Positions 25,677 through 34,404 of a DNA stretch of 34,404 nt are shown in pieces. This DNA comes from an uncultured Planctomycetaceae bacterium (GTDB taxonomy: Bacteria; Planctomycetota; Planctomycetia; Pirellulales; UBA1268). Made by a program: the position numbers and the translations under genes. The stretch covers positions 1 to 34,404 of the forward strand of contig CAJXFK010000015.1 of assembly GCA_913052575.1 (NCBI GenBank). Reading direction: 5' to 3'. The notes beneath the pieces are model-generated. The model saw only the letters and a program-made list of their open reading frames with translations, did not search any database and was not told the DNA's origin. The stretch's first letter is position 1. Each line of letters starts with the position of its first letter.

Positions 25677-26518
25677 AACCGGCCATTTCGACGGTCTGTT
25701 CTCTTCGTGCACCACTCGGTTCAGTTCTTGAGGATTATGCAGCAGGGCAGTGTCATGCAGTTGAACTGTGGTTGGGGCATGCTGAACAATATCTCGACGG
25801 GAGGCCACCTGAAGTGCTGGTGGAACTTTTTTCCAAGCACTGCTGTGAGCCAATAGCCGCAACATTTCAAGGTGGATTGTTAACGAGTCAAGGGGATGCA
25901 CGCCGGGAACACTGGTCTCTTTTCGAGAGTCGTCTGGCCCTTTGCTCAGCTGTTTCGATACCAACGCTGATTCTTGCGGGAGATGTTCATGGCCCACTCG
26001 CTCCTGAGGATTTAGGGCGACTTTCACGGAGTCTTGTTGAAGCTGCAAAGCGGGCAGCTGATCAAGGTGTTAGGCTTGCTTTAGAATTTGATGCTCGAGC
26101 GACTTTTCCAAATAATTTGCAATCGGCAGTCGCACTCATTGATGATGTTGGGTTGCCATCCCTTGGCATTTGCCTCGACTGGTTTCATTTTTCTGTCGGG
26201 CCAAGCAAGCTCATCGACTTGCACCTGCTCACGCCAGAGACACTTGCTCTTGTGCAATTGTCTGACATCGCAGATGTGCCAAGAGAAATGGCGAGTGATG
26301 CTGACAGGATTTTGCCAGCTGAAGGAAGCTCTCCACCGCAGCAACTGATAACTCATCTCGAAAGCATGAAGTACACAGGTCCGATTTCAGTCGAGCTCCA
26401 TAATCCTCAACTCTGGCAGGTGCCTCCTCGGCAGTTTGGTGAGATAGCAATTACGGCTCTGCGGAAATTGCTTGGTCAAGCGGAGATGCCGGAGCGAGAT
26501 GACCATCTAGACGTATGA
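25673..26518 (+). CDS. Xylose-isomerase-like TIM-barrel sugar isomerase/epimerase
   Basis: A 281-residue protein with the pattern of the AP-endonuclease-2/xylose-isomerase-like barrel. Metal and substrate residues are suggested by VRLALEFDA, LGICLDWFHF, LVQLSDIADV and ISVELHNPQLW at the ends of successive beta strands. It probably isomerises or epimerises a small sugar or polyol; the substrate is not readable. The ATG at 25673 overlaps the glyS stop, which fixes the start; an earlier in-frame start inside glyS is not needed. The last 68 bases overlap, in antisense, the end of the transglutaminase-like gene. Confidence 0.85.
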   Translation: MKPAISTVCSLRAPLGSVLEDYAAGQCHAVELWLGHAEQYLDGRPPEVLVELFSKHCCEPIAATFQGGLLTSQGDARREHWSLFESRLALCSAVSIPTLILAGDVHGPLAPEDLGRLSRSLVEAAKRAADQGVRLALEFDARATFPNNLQSAVALIDDVGLPSLGICLDWFHFSVGPSKLIDLHLLTPETLALVQLSDIADVPREMASDADRILPAEGSSPPQQLITHLESMKYTGPISVELHNPQLWQVPPRQFGEIAITALRKLLGQAEMPERDDHLDV

Positions 26519-27164
26519 TTTTTTTTGGTTCGACATGTTCGGTCAAAGTATTCGAATGTGCTTCAATAAGATCAATCGGTCGGAGTTGATCGTCTCTGAA
26601 ATTATGAGGTAGAAGATCAAAGTGTCTTGCTGATGTAAGGATTTCAATCATCTCTAAGCAGTAGCCTTGGTGTGTTACCCAGAGTCTTGGGTCAAATTTG
26701 CGAAGATCAATTGATGCCGAATATGTGCGTAGTGTTTTTTCACGCTTCAGCACGTATTGTGGAAAGTATGAAATTGAGAGCTCTCGCAGTGTGCGATAAA
26801 TCGGATCTCGATAACGCAAAAAGGGGCTGTTGCTTTTTGAAATGGCACCCCAATAGTTGTCTCGCCGAAAAAGTGCGACAACATGGTCTACATCTACCTC
26901 GGACGCACCCATATCCATGAGAAGAGGCGGGTATCCTGCCATCCACAGTGCGCATGCTGCTACAAAAGCACCTTCAGCACAATGTGCTTGTCGAAGCCTT
27001 AATATCTCTGACACAGACCGGGCAGTGTCGCCGTCAGGTTCAGTATTCCAGGGAATTGAATTAATGAAGTCTTGAATCAGTTCTGGGGAGCCTAATTCGG
27101 CTAATGTCGTCGCATTCTCCAGAGAGAGGCCGATTTCCTTCCCAATCTTTAAGGCTTTTTGCAT
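26451..27164 (-). CDS. Transglutaminase-like cysteine-fold protein, unknown function
   Basis: A 237-residue protein. The core reads RLRQAHCAEGAFVAACALW (Cys62), then PPLLMDMG, DVDHVVALFR (His94) and NYWGAISKSN, an order of Cys, His and following strand residues like that of the transglutaminase/papain-like fold. It continues with LRYRDPIYRTLRELSISYFPQY. I recall similar uncharacterised bacterial proteins, but no function is known to me. GGAAG-like bases lie before the ATG at 27164. Its 3' end overlaps the sugar isomerase gene by 68 bases tail to tail, and it is divergent from hisD. Confidence 0.75.
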   Translation of the reverse strand: MQKALKIGKEIGLSLENATTLAELGSPELIQDFINSIPWNTEPDGDTARSVSEILRLRQAHCAEGAFVAACALWMAGYPPLLMDMGASEVDVDHVVALFRRDNYWGAISKSNSPFLRYRDPIYRTLRELSISYFPQYVLKREKTLRTYSASIDLRKFDPRLWVTHQGYCLEMIEILTSARHFDLLPHNFRDDQLRPIDLIEAHSNTLTEHVEPKKIIRLDGHLAPASPLDQAISAEP

Positions 27165-27259
27165 TCCGTTTTCTTCCAGATCATTGGGGAAGACGTCCGA
27201 GATTCCTCGGGGAAATACCCAGCGTTCCTCTTAAAAATAACGAATCCGGCAATTTTCGT

Positions 27260-27283
27260 CCAAGATCAAGATTGAGATCTTGG
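27260..27283. promoter_or_regulatory. Perfect inverted repeat in the hisD upstream region
   Basis: CCAAGATC (27260-27267) and GATCTTGG (27276-27283) are exact reverse complements around an 8-base centre. It lies about 125 bases before hisD, in the 244-base divergent spacer (27165-27408) that otherwise shows no gene. It could be an operator for a dimeric regulator or an RNA hairpin in the his leader. No run of His codons typical of classical attenuation was seen. Confidence 0.5.
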
Positions 27284-27408
27284 TGTTTCTGCGGAAGAAG
27301 AGCCTTTGGGTCGCCGTACGGTGAACAAAGGGTATCCTCATGATAGAGAATAGATGCCTTGGGCAACGATTCGTGTAGATGGTTTTGGGTTCATGGAGCA
27401 AGTAATAC

Positions 27409-28788
27409 GTGTCAATTAAGAATAGATCGACCGGCTCAGAGTGTATTCGTCGAATCAATCTGCATACTTCGACTGGCCGAGAAGAACTTGAGGCTCTCCG
27501 TCAGACCCTGATTTCTCAGGGTGATCTTGTCTCACCAGCTGGGCGACAGAAAACAATTGATGTTTTCGGAGAACCCCTATCGCCACGGCAGGTTGTTGAA
27601 AAAATCTGTGAAGATGTGAAGCGTCAAGGATTGCCTGCTGTTCTTGATTACACGAAACGAATAGATCGTGCGAATGTTACAGCAGAGACCTTTCAGGTTC
27701 CCTGTGAGAAACTTGAGGAATCGCACAGCCGTGTTGCACCAGAATTTTTGGCAGCCATTAGAAGAGTGCGGAAGAGAGTAGAACGTTTTCAGAAGGAAAT
27801 CCTTCCGTCTGATGTCTGTGTGTCACTTGATGGTGGTGGAAGCCTGCGGCAGCGATACCTCCCACTTGATCGTGTTGGTGTGTGCGTTCCTGGTGGTGCC
27901 GCAGCATATCCATCAACACTGTTAATGACCGTCGTTCCTGCTCAAGTCGCCGGCGTGCCGGAAATAGTTGTTGTTGCTCCACCAACCAGCTTTGGAGCAG
28001 AAAATGATCATGTACTTGCCACCTGTCATGAGTTAGGTGTGAAAACGGTATATCAGGTTGGCGGCGCCCAAGCCGTCGCAGCAATGGCGTACGGAGTTGA
28101 AGGTCTACAACGAGTTGACATCGTTGTTGGTCCTGGCAACCTATTCGTTGCACTGGCGAAAAAATATGTGTTCGGTGATGTTGCGATTGATTCAATTGCT
28201 GGTCCAAGTGAAATAGTTGTCGTTGCTGATGATAGCGCGAATCCTGAAACAATTGCGTCAGACATGCTCGCCCAAGCAGAACACTCGCCAGGATCGGCAC
28301 TTTTGTTAACAGCAAGTGAGGGCCTTGCCGATTCTGTTGAGGTGATTCTCGCCAGAAGATTAGAGATTCTTGAACGGGCTGATTTGACGCGTGATAGTCT
28401 TGATCGCTTTGGGGCGCTCGTCATCACCAGAAATGATGAAGAATCAGCTAGGCTGGCCGATGAGCTGGCCGCGGAACATCTTTCGATAGACACACGAGAC
28501 CCAGAAGACACGCTGACAAAAATACGACACGCTGGAGCAGCTTTCCTTGGTCCTTACAGCCCAGTTGCTGCAGGTGACTATGCAGCAGGGCCTTCGCACG
28601 TCCTCCCGACAGGTGGTACTGCACGGTTCGCTGCTGGCCTGTCCGCCAACCACTTCCTCCGAAGTGGCAGTGTCATTGCTCTCGCAGAGGCTGACCTGGC
28701 TGAAATGGCTGATGATATTCAGCTTCTTGCTGAGACAGAGGGCCTGACGGCCCATCGGCGAAGCGTTGAGGCTCGAAGTGAACGATGA
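27409..28788 (+). CDS. hisD: Histidinol dehydrogenase
   Basis: A 459-residue Zn enzyme oxidising histidinol to histidine with two NAD. Family marks: RVGVCVPGGAAAYPSTLLMTVVPAQVAGV, QVGGAQAVAAMAYG, VGPGNLFVALAKK, AGPSEIVVVAD, the zinc/catalytic region LAQAEHSPGSALLL, AAEHLSID with the catalytic Glu-His, and PSHVLPTGGTARFAAGLS near the end. The start is GTG (27409), with GGAG 10 bases upstream. It heads a plus-strand his run (hisD, hisC, hisB). The N-terminus is about 20 residues longer than the conserved core requires. Confidence 0.96.
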   Translation: MSIKNRSTGSECIRRINLHTSTGREELEALRQTLISQGDLVSPAGRQKTIDVFGEPLSPRQVVEKICEDVKRQGLPAVLDYTKRIDRANVTAETFQVPCEKLEESHSRVAPEFLAAIRRVRKRVERFQKEILPSDVCVSLDGGGSLRQRYLPLDRVGVCVPGGAAAYPSTLLMTVVPAQVAGVPEIVVVAPPTSFGAENDHVLATCHELGVKTVYQVGGAQAVAAMAYGVEGLQRVDIVVGPGNLFVALAKKYVFGDVAIDSIAGPSEIVVVADDSANPETIASDMLAQAEHSPGSALLLTASEGLADSVEVILARRLEILERADLTRDSLDRFGALVITRNDEESARLADELAAEHLSIDTRDPEDTLTKIRHAGAAFLGPYSPVAAGDYAAGPSHVLPTGGTARFAAGLSANHFLRSGSVIALAEADLAEMADDIQLLAETEGLTAHRRSVEARSER

Positions 28789-28906
28789 ATCGGACCAGAT
28801 GTCCCTATCGCAGCGATTGAGCCGGTGATACGGAACGTCGGGGCTTATTTCTGAGCTACACTTGGACTGAGCAGGTAAGAGTCGATCATTGTGTTGAGCA
28901 GGTCAT

Positions 28907-30007
28907 ATGACAGTATCATCCTCCCAGAATTTGGCATCACTTGTGCGGCAAGAAATTGCGGCAATCGCAGGGTACGTTCCTGGTGAACAGCCTCAGGATG
29001 CTGGCTGGACAAAACTCAACACTAATGAAAATCCCTACAGCCCTTCTGCATCCGTGGTTAACGCTATAACTGCTGCTTGCCAGGGTCGTTCTCTTGCGAA
29101 ATACCCAGACCCGTTTGCGAATCAATTCAGGGCACAGGCCGCGGAAGTACTGGGTATTGATCCCCGTATGATTCTCTGCGGAAATGGAAGTGATGATCTC
29201 CTGACGATTCTTGTTCGCTGCTTTGTCGGGGCAGGGGATGCAATGAGAGTGCCCACGCCGAGCTATATCCTCTACCAAACGCTTGCGGATATTCAGGGTG
29301 TTCCATGTGAAAAAATCACTTTTACTGATGATTGGTCATTGCCATCAACTTTTGCAGCTCCGTGTACTGAAGCTGGCCAGCCAGTCAAGCTTGCGATTGT
29401 CCCAAACCCAAATAGTCCTTCGGGCACGCTTCTGTCACCAGAGCAACTTCTAGGTCTTGCAGAACAACTTCCGTGTCCACTTGTAGTTGATGAAGCCTAC
29501 GGTGATTTTGGTGATACGAATTGTCTTGAGCTTGTCCGGCAGAGCGAACGGATTATTGTGACACGGTCGATGAGTAAGTCGTACGCATTGGCTGGAATAC
29601 GTTTTGGATTTGCTGTCGCCCAGCCAGCTGTTATTGAGCAGCTGGGTAAGGTGAAAGACTCGTACAACTGTGATGCGATTGCAACAGCTGCAGCAACGGC
29701 TGCAATTGCCGATCAGGATTGGTTAAAGAAAAATCAGAGTCTTATTCGTGCCACACGAACGCGATTGAGTAACGAGCTTCGTCGCTTTGGCTTTTCAGTA
29801 ATCGATAGTCAGGCAAACTTTGTGTGGTGTACTCATCCGAAACGCTCTCACAAAGATATTTATGAGGCCCTGAAGAAAAATCATATTCTCATTCGCTACA
29901 TGGTCTATCGCGGCTGGGGCGATGGTCTGAGGGTCACAGTTGGCACCGATGCAGAGATTGATGTGCTTCTCAGCACCTTAGGCAGCATTCTGAAAGAAAC
30001 AAAGTAA
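28907..30007 (+). CDS. hisC: Histidinol-phosphate aminotransferase
   Basis: A 366-residue class I/II PLP aminotransferase making histidinol phosphate from imidazole-acetol phosphate. It has KLNTNENPYSPS and YPDPFANQFR at the N-terminus, GNGSDDLL, PNPNSPSGT, VVDEAYGDF and the PLP lysine at about 224 in TRSMSKSYALAGIRFGF. A late Arg lies in GDGLRVTVGT. Context between hisD and hisB supports the his assignment over other aminotransferases. It lies 118 bases after hisD and 15 bases before hisB. Confidence 0.95.
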   Translation: MTVSSSQNLASLVRQEIAAIAGYVPGEQPQDAGWTKLNTNENPYSPSASVVNAITAACQGRSLAKYPDPFANQFRAQAAEVLGIDPRMILCGNGSDDLLTILVRCFVGAGDAMRVPTPSYILYQTLADIQGVPCEKITFTDDWSLPSTFAAPCTEAGQPVKLAIVPNPNSPSGTLLSPEQLLGLAEQLPCPLVVDEAYGDFGDTNCLELVRQSERIIVTRSMSKSYALAGIRFGFAVAQPAVIEQLGKVKDSYNCDAIATAAATAAIADQDWLKKNQSLIRATRTRLSNELRRFGFSVIDSQANFVWCTHPKRSHKDIYEALKKNHILIRYMVYRGWGDGLRVTVGTDAEIDVLLSTLGSILKETK

Positions 30008-30008
30008 G

Positions 30009-30014
30009 AAGGAG
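30009..30014 (+). promoter_or_regulatory. Ribosome binding site for the GTG start of hisB
   Basis: AAGGAG lies 8 bases before the GTG at 30023, immediately after the hisC stop, and settles the GTG as the hisB start. Confidence 0.85.
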
Positions 30015-30022
30015 TATTTGAC

Positions 30023-30619
30023 GTGGGACGAACAGCCACCGTTGCAAGAGAGACAACTGAAACAAAAATCGATCTTACTGTCGATCTCGATGGTACTGGC
30101 CAGGCCGTAACGAATACAGGAATTGGTTTTTTTGATCATATGCTCACCCTGCTAGCAGGTCATTCACTCTTTGATCTTTCTGTCGCGTGTAAAGGTGACG
30201 TCCATGTTGATGGTCATCACACCGTTGAGGATGTTGGCCGAGCGCTCGGTGTAGCAGTGAAGGATTGTCTCGGTGATCGGCGTGGAATACGACGCTACGG
30301 TCACTCAATACTCCCAATGGATGAATCGCTCGTCACGGCTGCCGTCGACCTTGGTGGGCGATCAGCAACAGTGCTAGCTGTCGAGTACCCGGTCCCAGCG
30401 ATTGGTTCATTTGATGTCCAGCTGGTCGAAGTCTTCTGGGAAAGCTTCGCAGCAACAGCGGGAGCCAATATTCATGCGGTTCTTCATCATGGCAGTAATG
30501 CACATCATATTGCTGAGGCAGTTTTTAAAGCGACAGCGAGAAGCTTGAGAATGGCTGTGGAATCAGACCCTCGTCAGTCTGGCGTGCCAAGTACAAAGGG
30601 TGTCCTGACAGATGAATAA
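30023..30619 (+). CDS. hisB: Imidazoleglycerol-phosphate dehydratase
   Basis: A 198-residue monofunctional IGP dehydratase (no fused phosphatase domain). It has the family's metal-binding His clusters: GIGFFDHMLTLL, HVDGHHTVEDVGRALG and, near the end, NAHHIAEAVFKATARSL. It also has RFG-equivalent RRYGHSILPMDE and the usual VEVFWESFA-type segment. It removes water from imidazole-glycerol phosphate in histidine synthesis. The GTG start has AAGGAG at good spacing. It ends the his run and is followed directly by a stem-loop. Confidence 0.96.
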   Translation: MGRTATVARETTETKIDLTVDLDGTGQAVTNTGIGFFDHMLTLLAGHSLFDLSVACKGDVHVDGHHTVEDVGRALGVAVKDCLGDRRGIRRYGHSILPMDESLVTAAVDLGGRSATVLAVEYPVPAIGSFDVQLVEVFWESFAATAGANIHAVLHHGSNAHHIAEAVFKATARSLRMAVESDPRQSGVPSTKGVLTDE

Positions 30620-30620
30620 A

Positions 30621-30659
30621 AGAAGAGCGTTGTAGAAATCAGTTTTACAACGCCCTTCT
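30621..30659. terminator. Stem-loop terminator between hisB and the convergent PPi-PFK gene
   Basis: GCGTTGTA (30627-30634) pairs perfectly with TACAACGC (30646-30653). After one mismatch, AGAAG (30621-30625) pairs with CTTCT (30655-30659), a 13-bp stem with an 11-base loop. Downstream on the plus strand the T-tract is weak; on the minus strand the stem is followed by TTTTATT. It probably works in both directions, closing the his run and the PFK transcript. Confidence 0.8.
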
Positions 30660-30728
30660 TCATCTGAATCTGCGCCGACGGCGTACGGCTTCTGTGTGCT
30701 TTTGATCCTGAATTTTTTGGAAGCAGTC

Positions 30729-32039
30729 CTACTCGTTCACGAATGTCTCGAGGAATCGAGCGAGGCTGTGAAAATCGCACCCAGGTTTCACGTAACGAAC
30801 GACCGTGACAAGCGTCTTTGGGTCTACGAGTTCTTCAAAAGGAACGTAGTTAAGGTCAAGTTGGCCAGAGACGCTCACCATCACCCCATTGAGTCCACGT
30901 TCAGCAAGTGCGCGGTACCCGCCAACTCCAAGTTGGCTACCGAGCATGACATCAAATGCGTGTGGTTTAGAGCAGCGGGCTTCGTAACCAATTTGCAGAC
31001 CAACAACTTTACGTTCTCGGCCGGTTTGTTTTGCATATTCATCACCAACGAGTTTGGCAAACATTTTGCCAAGTTGAATTTGAGTTATTGAAATATGGCC
31101 ATGATCATCTCGTGGTACGCCCTCAAGTTGTTTGCTTGGAAGGAATTCAGCGAGTCCTTCTGCAAGAACGATGACACCGTATTCCTTCCCTTCTTTTTCT
31201 TCTCTGACTCGCATTGTTTTGACAATACGACCGACGACCTCATCGACATTCATAACGGGCTTAGTGGTAGTATTGCCGTCAGCATCAGTGCTAGTTTCAT
31301 CTGTACGATACTTTCCGTGAATGTCTTCAACACTGATGACAAGACTGGCTTCACCGGAAATAGCCGCTCCGTACGCTAACCAGCCAGCACTACGACCCAT
31401 TGATTCGCAGATGAAATAGGATCTTCCGGCGTCGGCATCATAGAGTAGGTTTCGGATTTCACCTCCAAGAAAGTCAACGGCCGTGAAGTATCCAAACGTA
31501 AAATCAATGCCCATGTAATCGTTGTCGATTGTCTTTGGCAGATGGACGACAGGAATTCTGGGAGCATCAGCCGGGAGACTGTCTTGATACAGTTTGAATT
31601 TATTCGCTGTCTTAAGCGTGTCATCACCACCAATTGATATGAGAGCTTCAACACCAAGAGAACGGAGACCTTCATAAACATTTTTGAGTGGCTGAACGCG
31701 TTGCTCATCGTTGAAATGTTCAGGTGCAGAAATATGCTTACCAGGGTTTGTTCTGGCAGTGCCGAGCATAATTCCTTGGCCAGATCGAGTTCGCTTTAAA
31801 AACTCTGGAGTTACCGCGATATAGTCTTTGCCTTCAACGAGTGGCTGCTCAGACGAGAAGTCAGCGAGAGATGAATAGCCATGTTTCATTCCAACGACTT
31901 CGGTGTCGTTTCGCATGAATGATGTGGCTGCTGTTGAGATAACAGCATTTGCTCCTGGAGCTGGACCACCTGCAAAGAGAATGGCGACGCGACGAAAATG
32001 GTGAGCTGCTTTTGGTGGGCGTGAAAGGGATTCGGCCAT
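30729..32039 (-). CDS. pfp: Pyrophosphate-dependent 6-phosphofructokinase
   Basis: A 436-residue phosphofructokinase that interconverts fructose 6-phosphate and fructose 1,6-bisphosphate, using PPi rather than ATP. The PPi preference is suggested by the second Asp in GGDDT (about 137-141), where ATP enzymes have Gly, and by the Lys in PKTIDND (about 168-174). Other marks: GGPAPGANAVIS at the N-terminus, CESMGRSAGWLA and a C-terminal EARCSKPHAFD. The reaction is reversible, so it can serve glycolysis or gluconeogenesis. It follows accC on the same strand after a 169-base gap and ends against the hisB-side stem-loop. Confidence 0.93.
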   Translation of the reverse strand: MAESLSRPPKAAHHFRRVAILFAGGPAPGANAVISTAATSFMRNDTEVVGMKHGYSSLADFSSEQPLVEGKDYIAVTPEFLKRTRSGQGIMLGTARTNPGKHISAPEHFNDEQRVQPLKNVYEGLRSLGVEALISIGGDDTLKTANKFKLYQDSLPADAPRIPVVHLPKTIDNDYMGIDFTFGYFTAVDFLGGEIRNLLYDADAGRSYFICESMGRSAGWLAYGAAISGEASLVISVEDIHGKYRTDETSTDADGNTTTKPVMNVDEVVGRIVKTMRVREEKEGKEYGVIVLAEGLAEFLPSKQLEGVPRDDHGHISITQIQLGKMFAKLVGDEYAKQTGRERKVVGLQIGYEARCSKPHAFDVMLGSQLGVGGYRALAERGLNGVMVSVSGQLDLNYVPFEELVDPKTLVTVVRYVKPGCDFHSLARFLETFVNE

Positions 32040-32208
32040 GAGCTGGAGGGCTCCACTGGGAAAGGCGGGCGGGTGTCAGGAACGTGACAGAAATCTAGCA
32101 AGCATTGGGCTGCTTTTGTAGGGGGTAGTTCGCAGCAAGAGGGAATGGCTGCTCGAGAGGTACAAGGGTGCGATACCGAGTAGGTTTCGATCTACATGCG
32201 GTGCATGA

Positions 32209-33552
32209 CTAGTCTGCGAGAAGTCGTTCCACAAATTTTGTATCGATCGTTGCTTCGTGGAATGCTGAGTGCGAGAGGAGGTCCAGATGGAGTGGCACTG
32301 TGGTGGCAATACCTTTAATTTGAAGTTCACGTAAGGCACGGGTCATCGTCTCAATTGCAGCCTCACGAGTTGGTTGGTGCACGATGAGTTTTCCAATAAG
32401 TGAATCATAATACGGTGGGACGACATATCCTGCTGCAACATGAGAATCAAAACGAACACCAAATCCCCCAGGGGCAATAATTTGCTCAATCTTGCCGGGA
32501 CATGGTCTGAAGTTTGCGGCCGGGTCTTCTGCATTGATACGGCATTCAATTGCATGACCACGAGGCACAATGTCTTCCTGTTTGAGCGTCAGTTTTTCAC
32601 CAGCCGCTACCCGAATCTGCTGCTTGAGTAGATCAATGCCTGTGACCATTTCTGAGACTGGATGCTCAACCTGGATGCGGGCATTTACTTCGATGAAGTA
32701 AAAGTTGTTGTCTTGGTCAACAATGAATTCAACTGTTCCGGCAGAGTAGTATCCCGAGGCTTTAGCCAGACGAACCGCAGCTGCTGTCATGGCTGCTCGA
32801 GTCTCTTCAGGGAGGCGAGGAGAAGGGCTTTCTTCTATGAGTTTCTGATGACGGCGTTGTGTTGAACAATCACGTTCCCAAAGATGAAGCATGGTGCCGT
32901 GTTGGTCGCCGAGTACTTGAATCTCGACATGTCTTGGTTTTTCAACATATTTTTCAATATAGATTCCGGCGTTCCCGAACGCAGCTTCAGCCTCCGCGGA
33001 GGCCTGTTGCCATGCTGTCGAAAGGGCAAGGTCATTGGCGGCAACCCGCATGCCCTTACCACCACCACCAGCTGTTGCTTTGAGGAGTACTGGAAAGCCT
33101 ATTTCTTTGGCAACCTTGATGGCTTCTTGTTCACCTGACAAGAGTCCTGGACTACCAGGTACTGTTGGAACATCTGCTTCTCGGGCAAGAGTTCGAGCGG
33201 AATTCTTGTCACCGAGCCGCTCCATCGCTTCCGGACTTGGGCCAATGAATTCGATGTCGCACGAGCGACAGACTTCTGCGAAGTGGGCATTTTCCGAGAG
33301 AAATCCATAACCAGGATGAATAGCCTGCACATTGCCAATCTCAGCGGCGCTAATAACACGATCGATTCTTAGGTAGCTGTCTGCCGCTTTCGCAGAGCCA
33401 ATACAGACGGCCTCATCGGCAAGATTGAGATACGGAGCGTCACGATCAGCTTCACTGTAGACAGCAACGGTTTCAATACCGAGTTCACGACAAGCACGAA
33501 TGACACGGAGTGCGATCTCACCACGGTTTGCGATCAGGATTCGATTGAACAT
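32209..33552 (-). CDS. accC: Acetyl-CoA carboxylase, biotin carboxylase subunit
   Basis: A 447-residue ATP-grasp enzyme that carboxylates biotin on BCCP in the first committed step of fatty-acid synthesis. It opens [20 protein letters not shown] and has [15 protein letters not shown], the Gly-rich ATP loop [37 protein letters not shown] (family lysine and arginine region) and [20 protein letters not shown] with the bicarbonate-site residues. [13 protein letters not shown] follows. Length is normal. It is downstream of accB (107 bases between), the usual accBC order. Confidence 0.97.
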   Translation of the reverse strand: MFNRILIANRGEIALRVIRACRELGIETVAVYSEADRDAPYLNLADEAVCIGSAKAADSYLRIDRVISAAEIGNVQAIHPGYGFLSENAHFAEVCRSCDIEFIGPSPEAMERLGDKNSARTLAREADVPTVPGSPGLLSGEQEAIKVAKEIGFPVLLKATAGGGGKGMRVAANDLALSTAWQQASAEAEAAFGNAGIYIEKYVEKPRHVEIQVLGDQHGTMLHLWERDCSTQRRHQKLIEESPSPRLPEETRAAMTAAAVRLAKASGYYSAGTVEFIVDQDNNFYFIEVNARIQVEHPVSEMVTGIDLLKQQIRVAAGEKLTLKQEDIVPRGHAIECRINAEDPAANFRPCPGKIEQIIAPGGFGVRFDSHVAAGYVVPPYYDSLIGKLIVHQPTREAAIETMTRALRELQIKGIATTVPLHLDLLSHSAFHEATIDTKFVERLLAD

Positions 33553-33659
33553 GATTTCCCTGATTGGGGTATTGTCGAGCCGGCAGGCAGTTGGCTTACA
33601 AAAGCGCTATCCGGAATATGTGTGACTCGTAAAAAAAGGATTCGATACGAGAAGAAGTT

Positions 33660-34148
33660 TTAAGTACCTGGGTCAACCTTGATAAGGGGTTGACCGAACT
33701 CTATAGGAGCACCATTTTCAACGAGTATGGCAACGACCTGTCCAGAAACACCTGCTGGAATTTCATTGAACACCTTCATCGCTTCTACGATACAAACGGT
33801 TTTCTCAGGGCCAATACGATCACCAACTTTTGCAAATGGAGGTGAGTCTGGGCTTGAGGCAAGGTAGAATGTTCCAACCATCGGGCTCTTTACCACAACC
33901 ATACGAGCTTCCTCAGCCGACACGGTTGGGGCAGCTGGCTGGGCCGGAGCAGTTGGGGCAGGTGGTGGAGCAGCTACCGGTGCTGAATATGAGACGACTT
34001 CACCGCCTCTCTTGATTCGCACGGCGCTGTCGGCATGCTTCAAGTCGATCTCAGTGAGATCGTTTTCTTGCATGAGAGAAATGAGCTTGCGAACTTTGCG
34101 GACGTCAAAGACGTCGAATGATGGTTGGGACCCACTCATGGTGTCCAT
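33660..34148 (-). CDS. accB: Acetyl-CoA carboxylase biotin carboxyl carrier protein
   Basis: A 162-residue BCCP. An N-terminal helical part (VRKLISLMQENDLTEIDLKH) is followed by a Pro/Ala-rich flexible linker near 57-76 and a C-terminal lipoyl/biotinyl domain with the biotin-accepting lysine at about 125 in VEAMKVFNEI. The thumb loop around YLASSPDSPPF is present. Two ATGs compete: 34148 lies only 2 bases after GAGGAG, and 34139 (three codons in) lies 11 bases after it, so the true start may be the second. It heads the accB-accC-pfp minus-strand run. Confidence 0.96.
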   Translation of the reverse strand: MDTMSGSQPSFDVFDVRKVRKLISLMQENDLTEIDLKHADSAVRIKRGGEVVSYSAPVAAPPPAPTAPAQPAAPTVSAEEARMVVVKSPMVGTFYLASSPDSPPFAKVGDRIGPEKTVCIVEAMKVFNEIPAGVSGQVVAILVENGAPIEFGQPLIKVDPGT

Positions 34149-34404
34149 TTCTCCTCAAAAGGCCGGAGGTTGGTAATGTTGTATGTGTTCTAATAAATGG
34201 TATCGGCAAAACAGGAAACCAGATTCGACCGAAATGTGCCGAAACTGGGCCATAATCGGCCCAAAGGTAGCCATTTTGGCCCGTTTTCGTCAAGTTGGCG
34301 TGAAATCTATCGTCTCTTGTGTACAGGTTTCACGACTTTTGGGAAGTGGACTGAATGGAACAAAGCTCTGAGAAGTCACTGAAATTTGAGCCTCCAGCAG
34401 ACCT
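34149..34404. other. Upstream region of accB to the window edge
   Basis: 256 bases with no gene I can support; the short plus-strand open frames here have no recognisable motif. It probably holds the accB promoter. A perfect 6-bp inverted repeat, TGGGCC (34246-34251) and GGCCCA (34258-34263), is the most visible structure. Confidence 0.5.

Noticed and set aside
27758-28315. Minus-strand open frame of about 185 codons
   Set aside because: Entirely antisense to hisD, rich in His/Gln/Arg low complexity, no family resemblance.

Overview
The window looks like chromosomal DNA from a planctomycete, probably a marine lineage with a fairly small, moderate-GC genome. The main evidence is a DUF1559-type pseudopilin-like protein (N-terminal prepilin motif, C-terminal DGH motif). 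Supporting evidence is a futalosine-type menaquinone gene group, a PPi-type phosphofructokinase, a DUF3365-like heme-sensor histidine kinase, and several small proteins that I associate from memory with planctomycetes. No rRNA, tRNA, IS element or CRISPR array was recognised. Assignments rest on motifs and family knowledge only; no database search was possible.

Layout. (1) 1-340: the 3' end of an AT-rich phage-structural-like gene with a small hairpin after it, unlike everything else in composition; this is the left edge of the window. (2) 338-4372, minus strand: a 1145-residue fusion of fatty acyl-AMP ligase, acyl carrier protein and alpha-oxoamine synthase, followed by a hotdog thioesterase. 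(3) 4503-6793, minus: riboflavin synthase and the 16S rRNA dimethyltransferase RsmA (overlapping by ATGA), then a repeat-bearing spacer and a small conserved-looking protein. (4) 7159-8901, plus: enolase and a small two-helix membrane protein. (5) 8918-9889, minus: a soluble orphan histidine kinase. (6) 10072-11818, plus: DUF1559 protein, a coupled single-helix membrane protein, and an 84-residue protein. (7) 11850-12485, minus: NadD, divergent from PriA. (8) 12565-19478, plus: PriA, heme-type sensor kinase, RNase HI and RecG. (9) 19491-23025, minus: UbiE/MenG, UbiX-like, UbiA-like (MqnP) and MqnE, a menaquinone group. (10) 23101-26518, plus: ComB-like phosphatase, glycyl-tRNA synthetase and a xylose-isomerase-like TIM-barrel protein, the last overlapping tail to tail with a transglutaminase-like protein on the minus strand. 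(11) 27409-30619, plus: hisD, hisC, hisB, closed by a hairpin. (12) 30729-34148, minus: accB, accC and PPi-dependent phosphofructokinase.

Most of this is housekeeping: carbon flow through enolase and PPi-PFK, fatty-acid initiation through AccB/AccC, replication repair through PriA/RecG/RNase HI, and histidine, riboflavin, NAD and menaquinone synthesis. The most unusual items are the three-enzyme lipid fusion with its thioesterase neighbour, the apparent AUU start of the UbiE-like methyltransferase, the phage-like fragment at the left edge, and the altered phosphate-binding motif in NadD.
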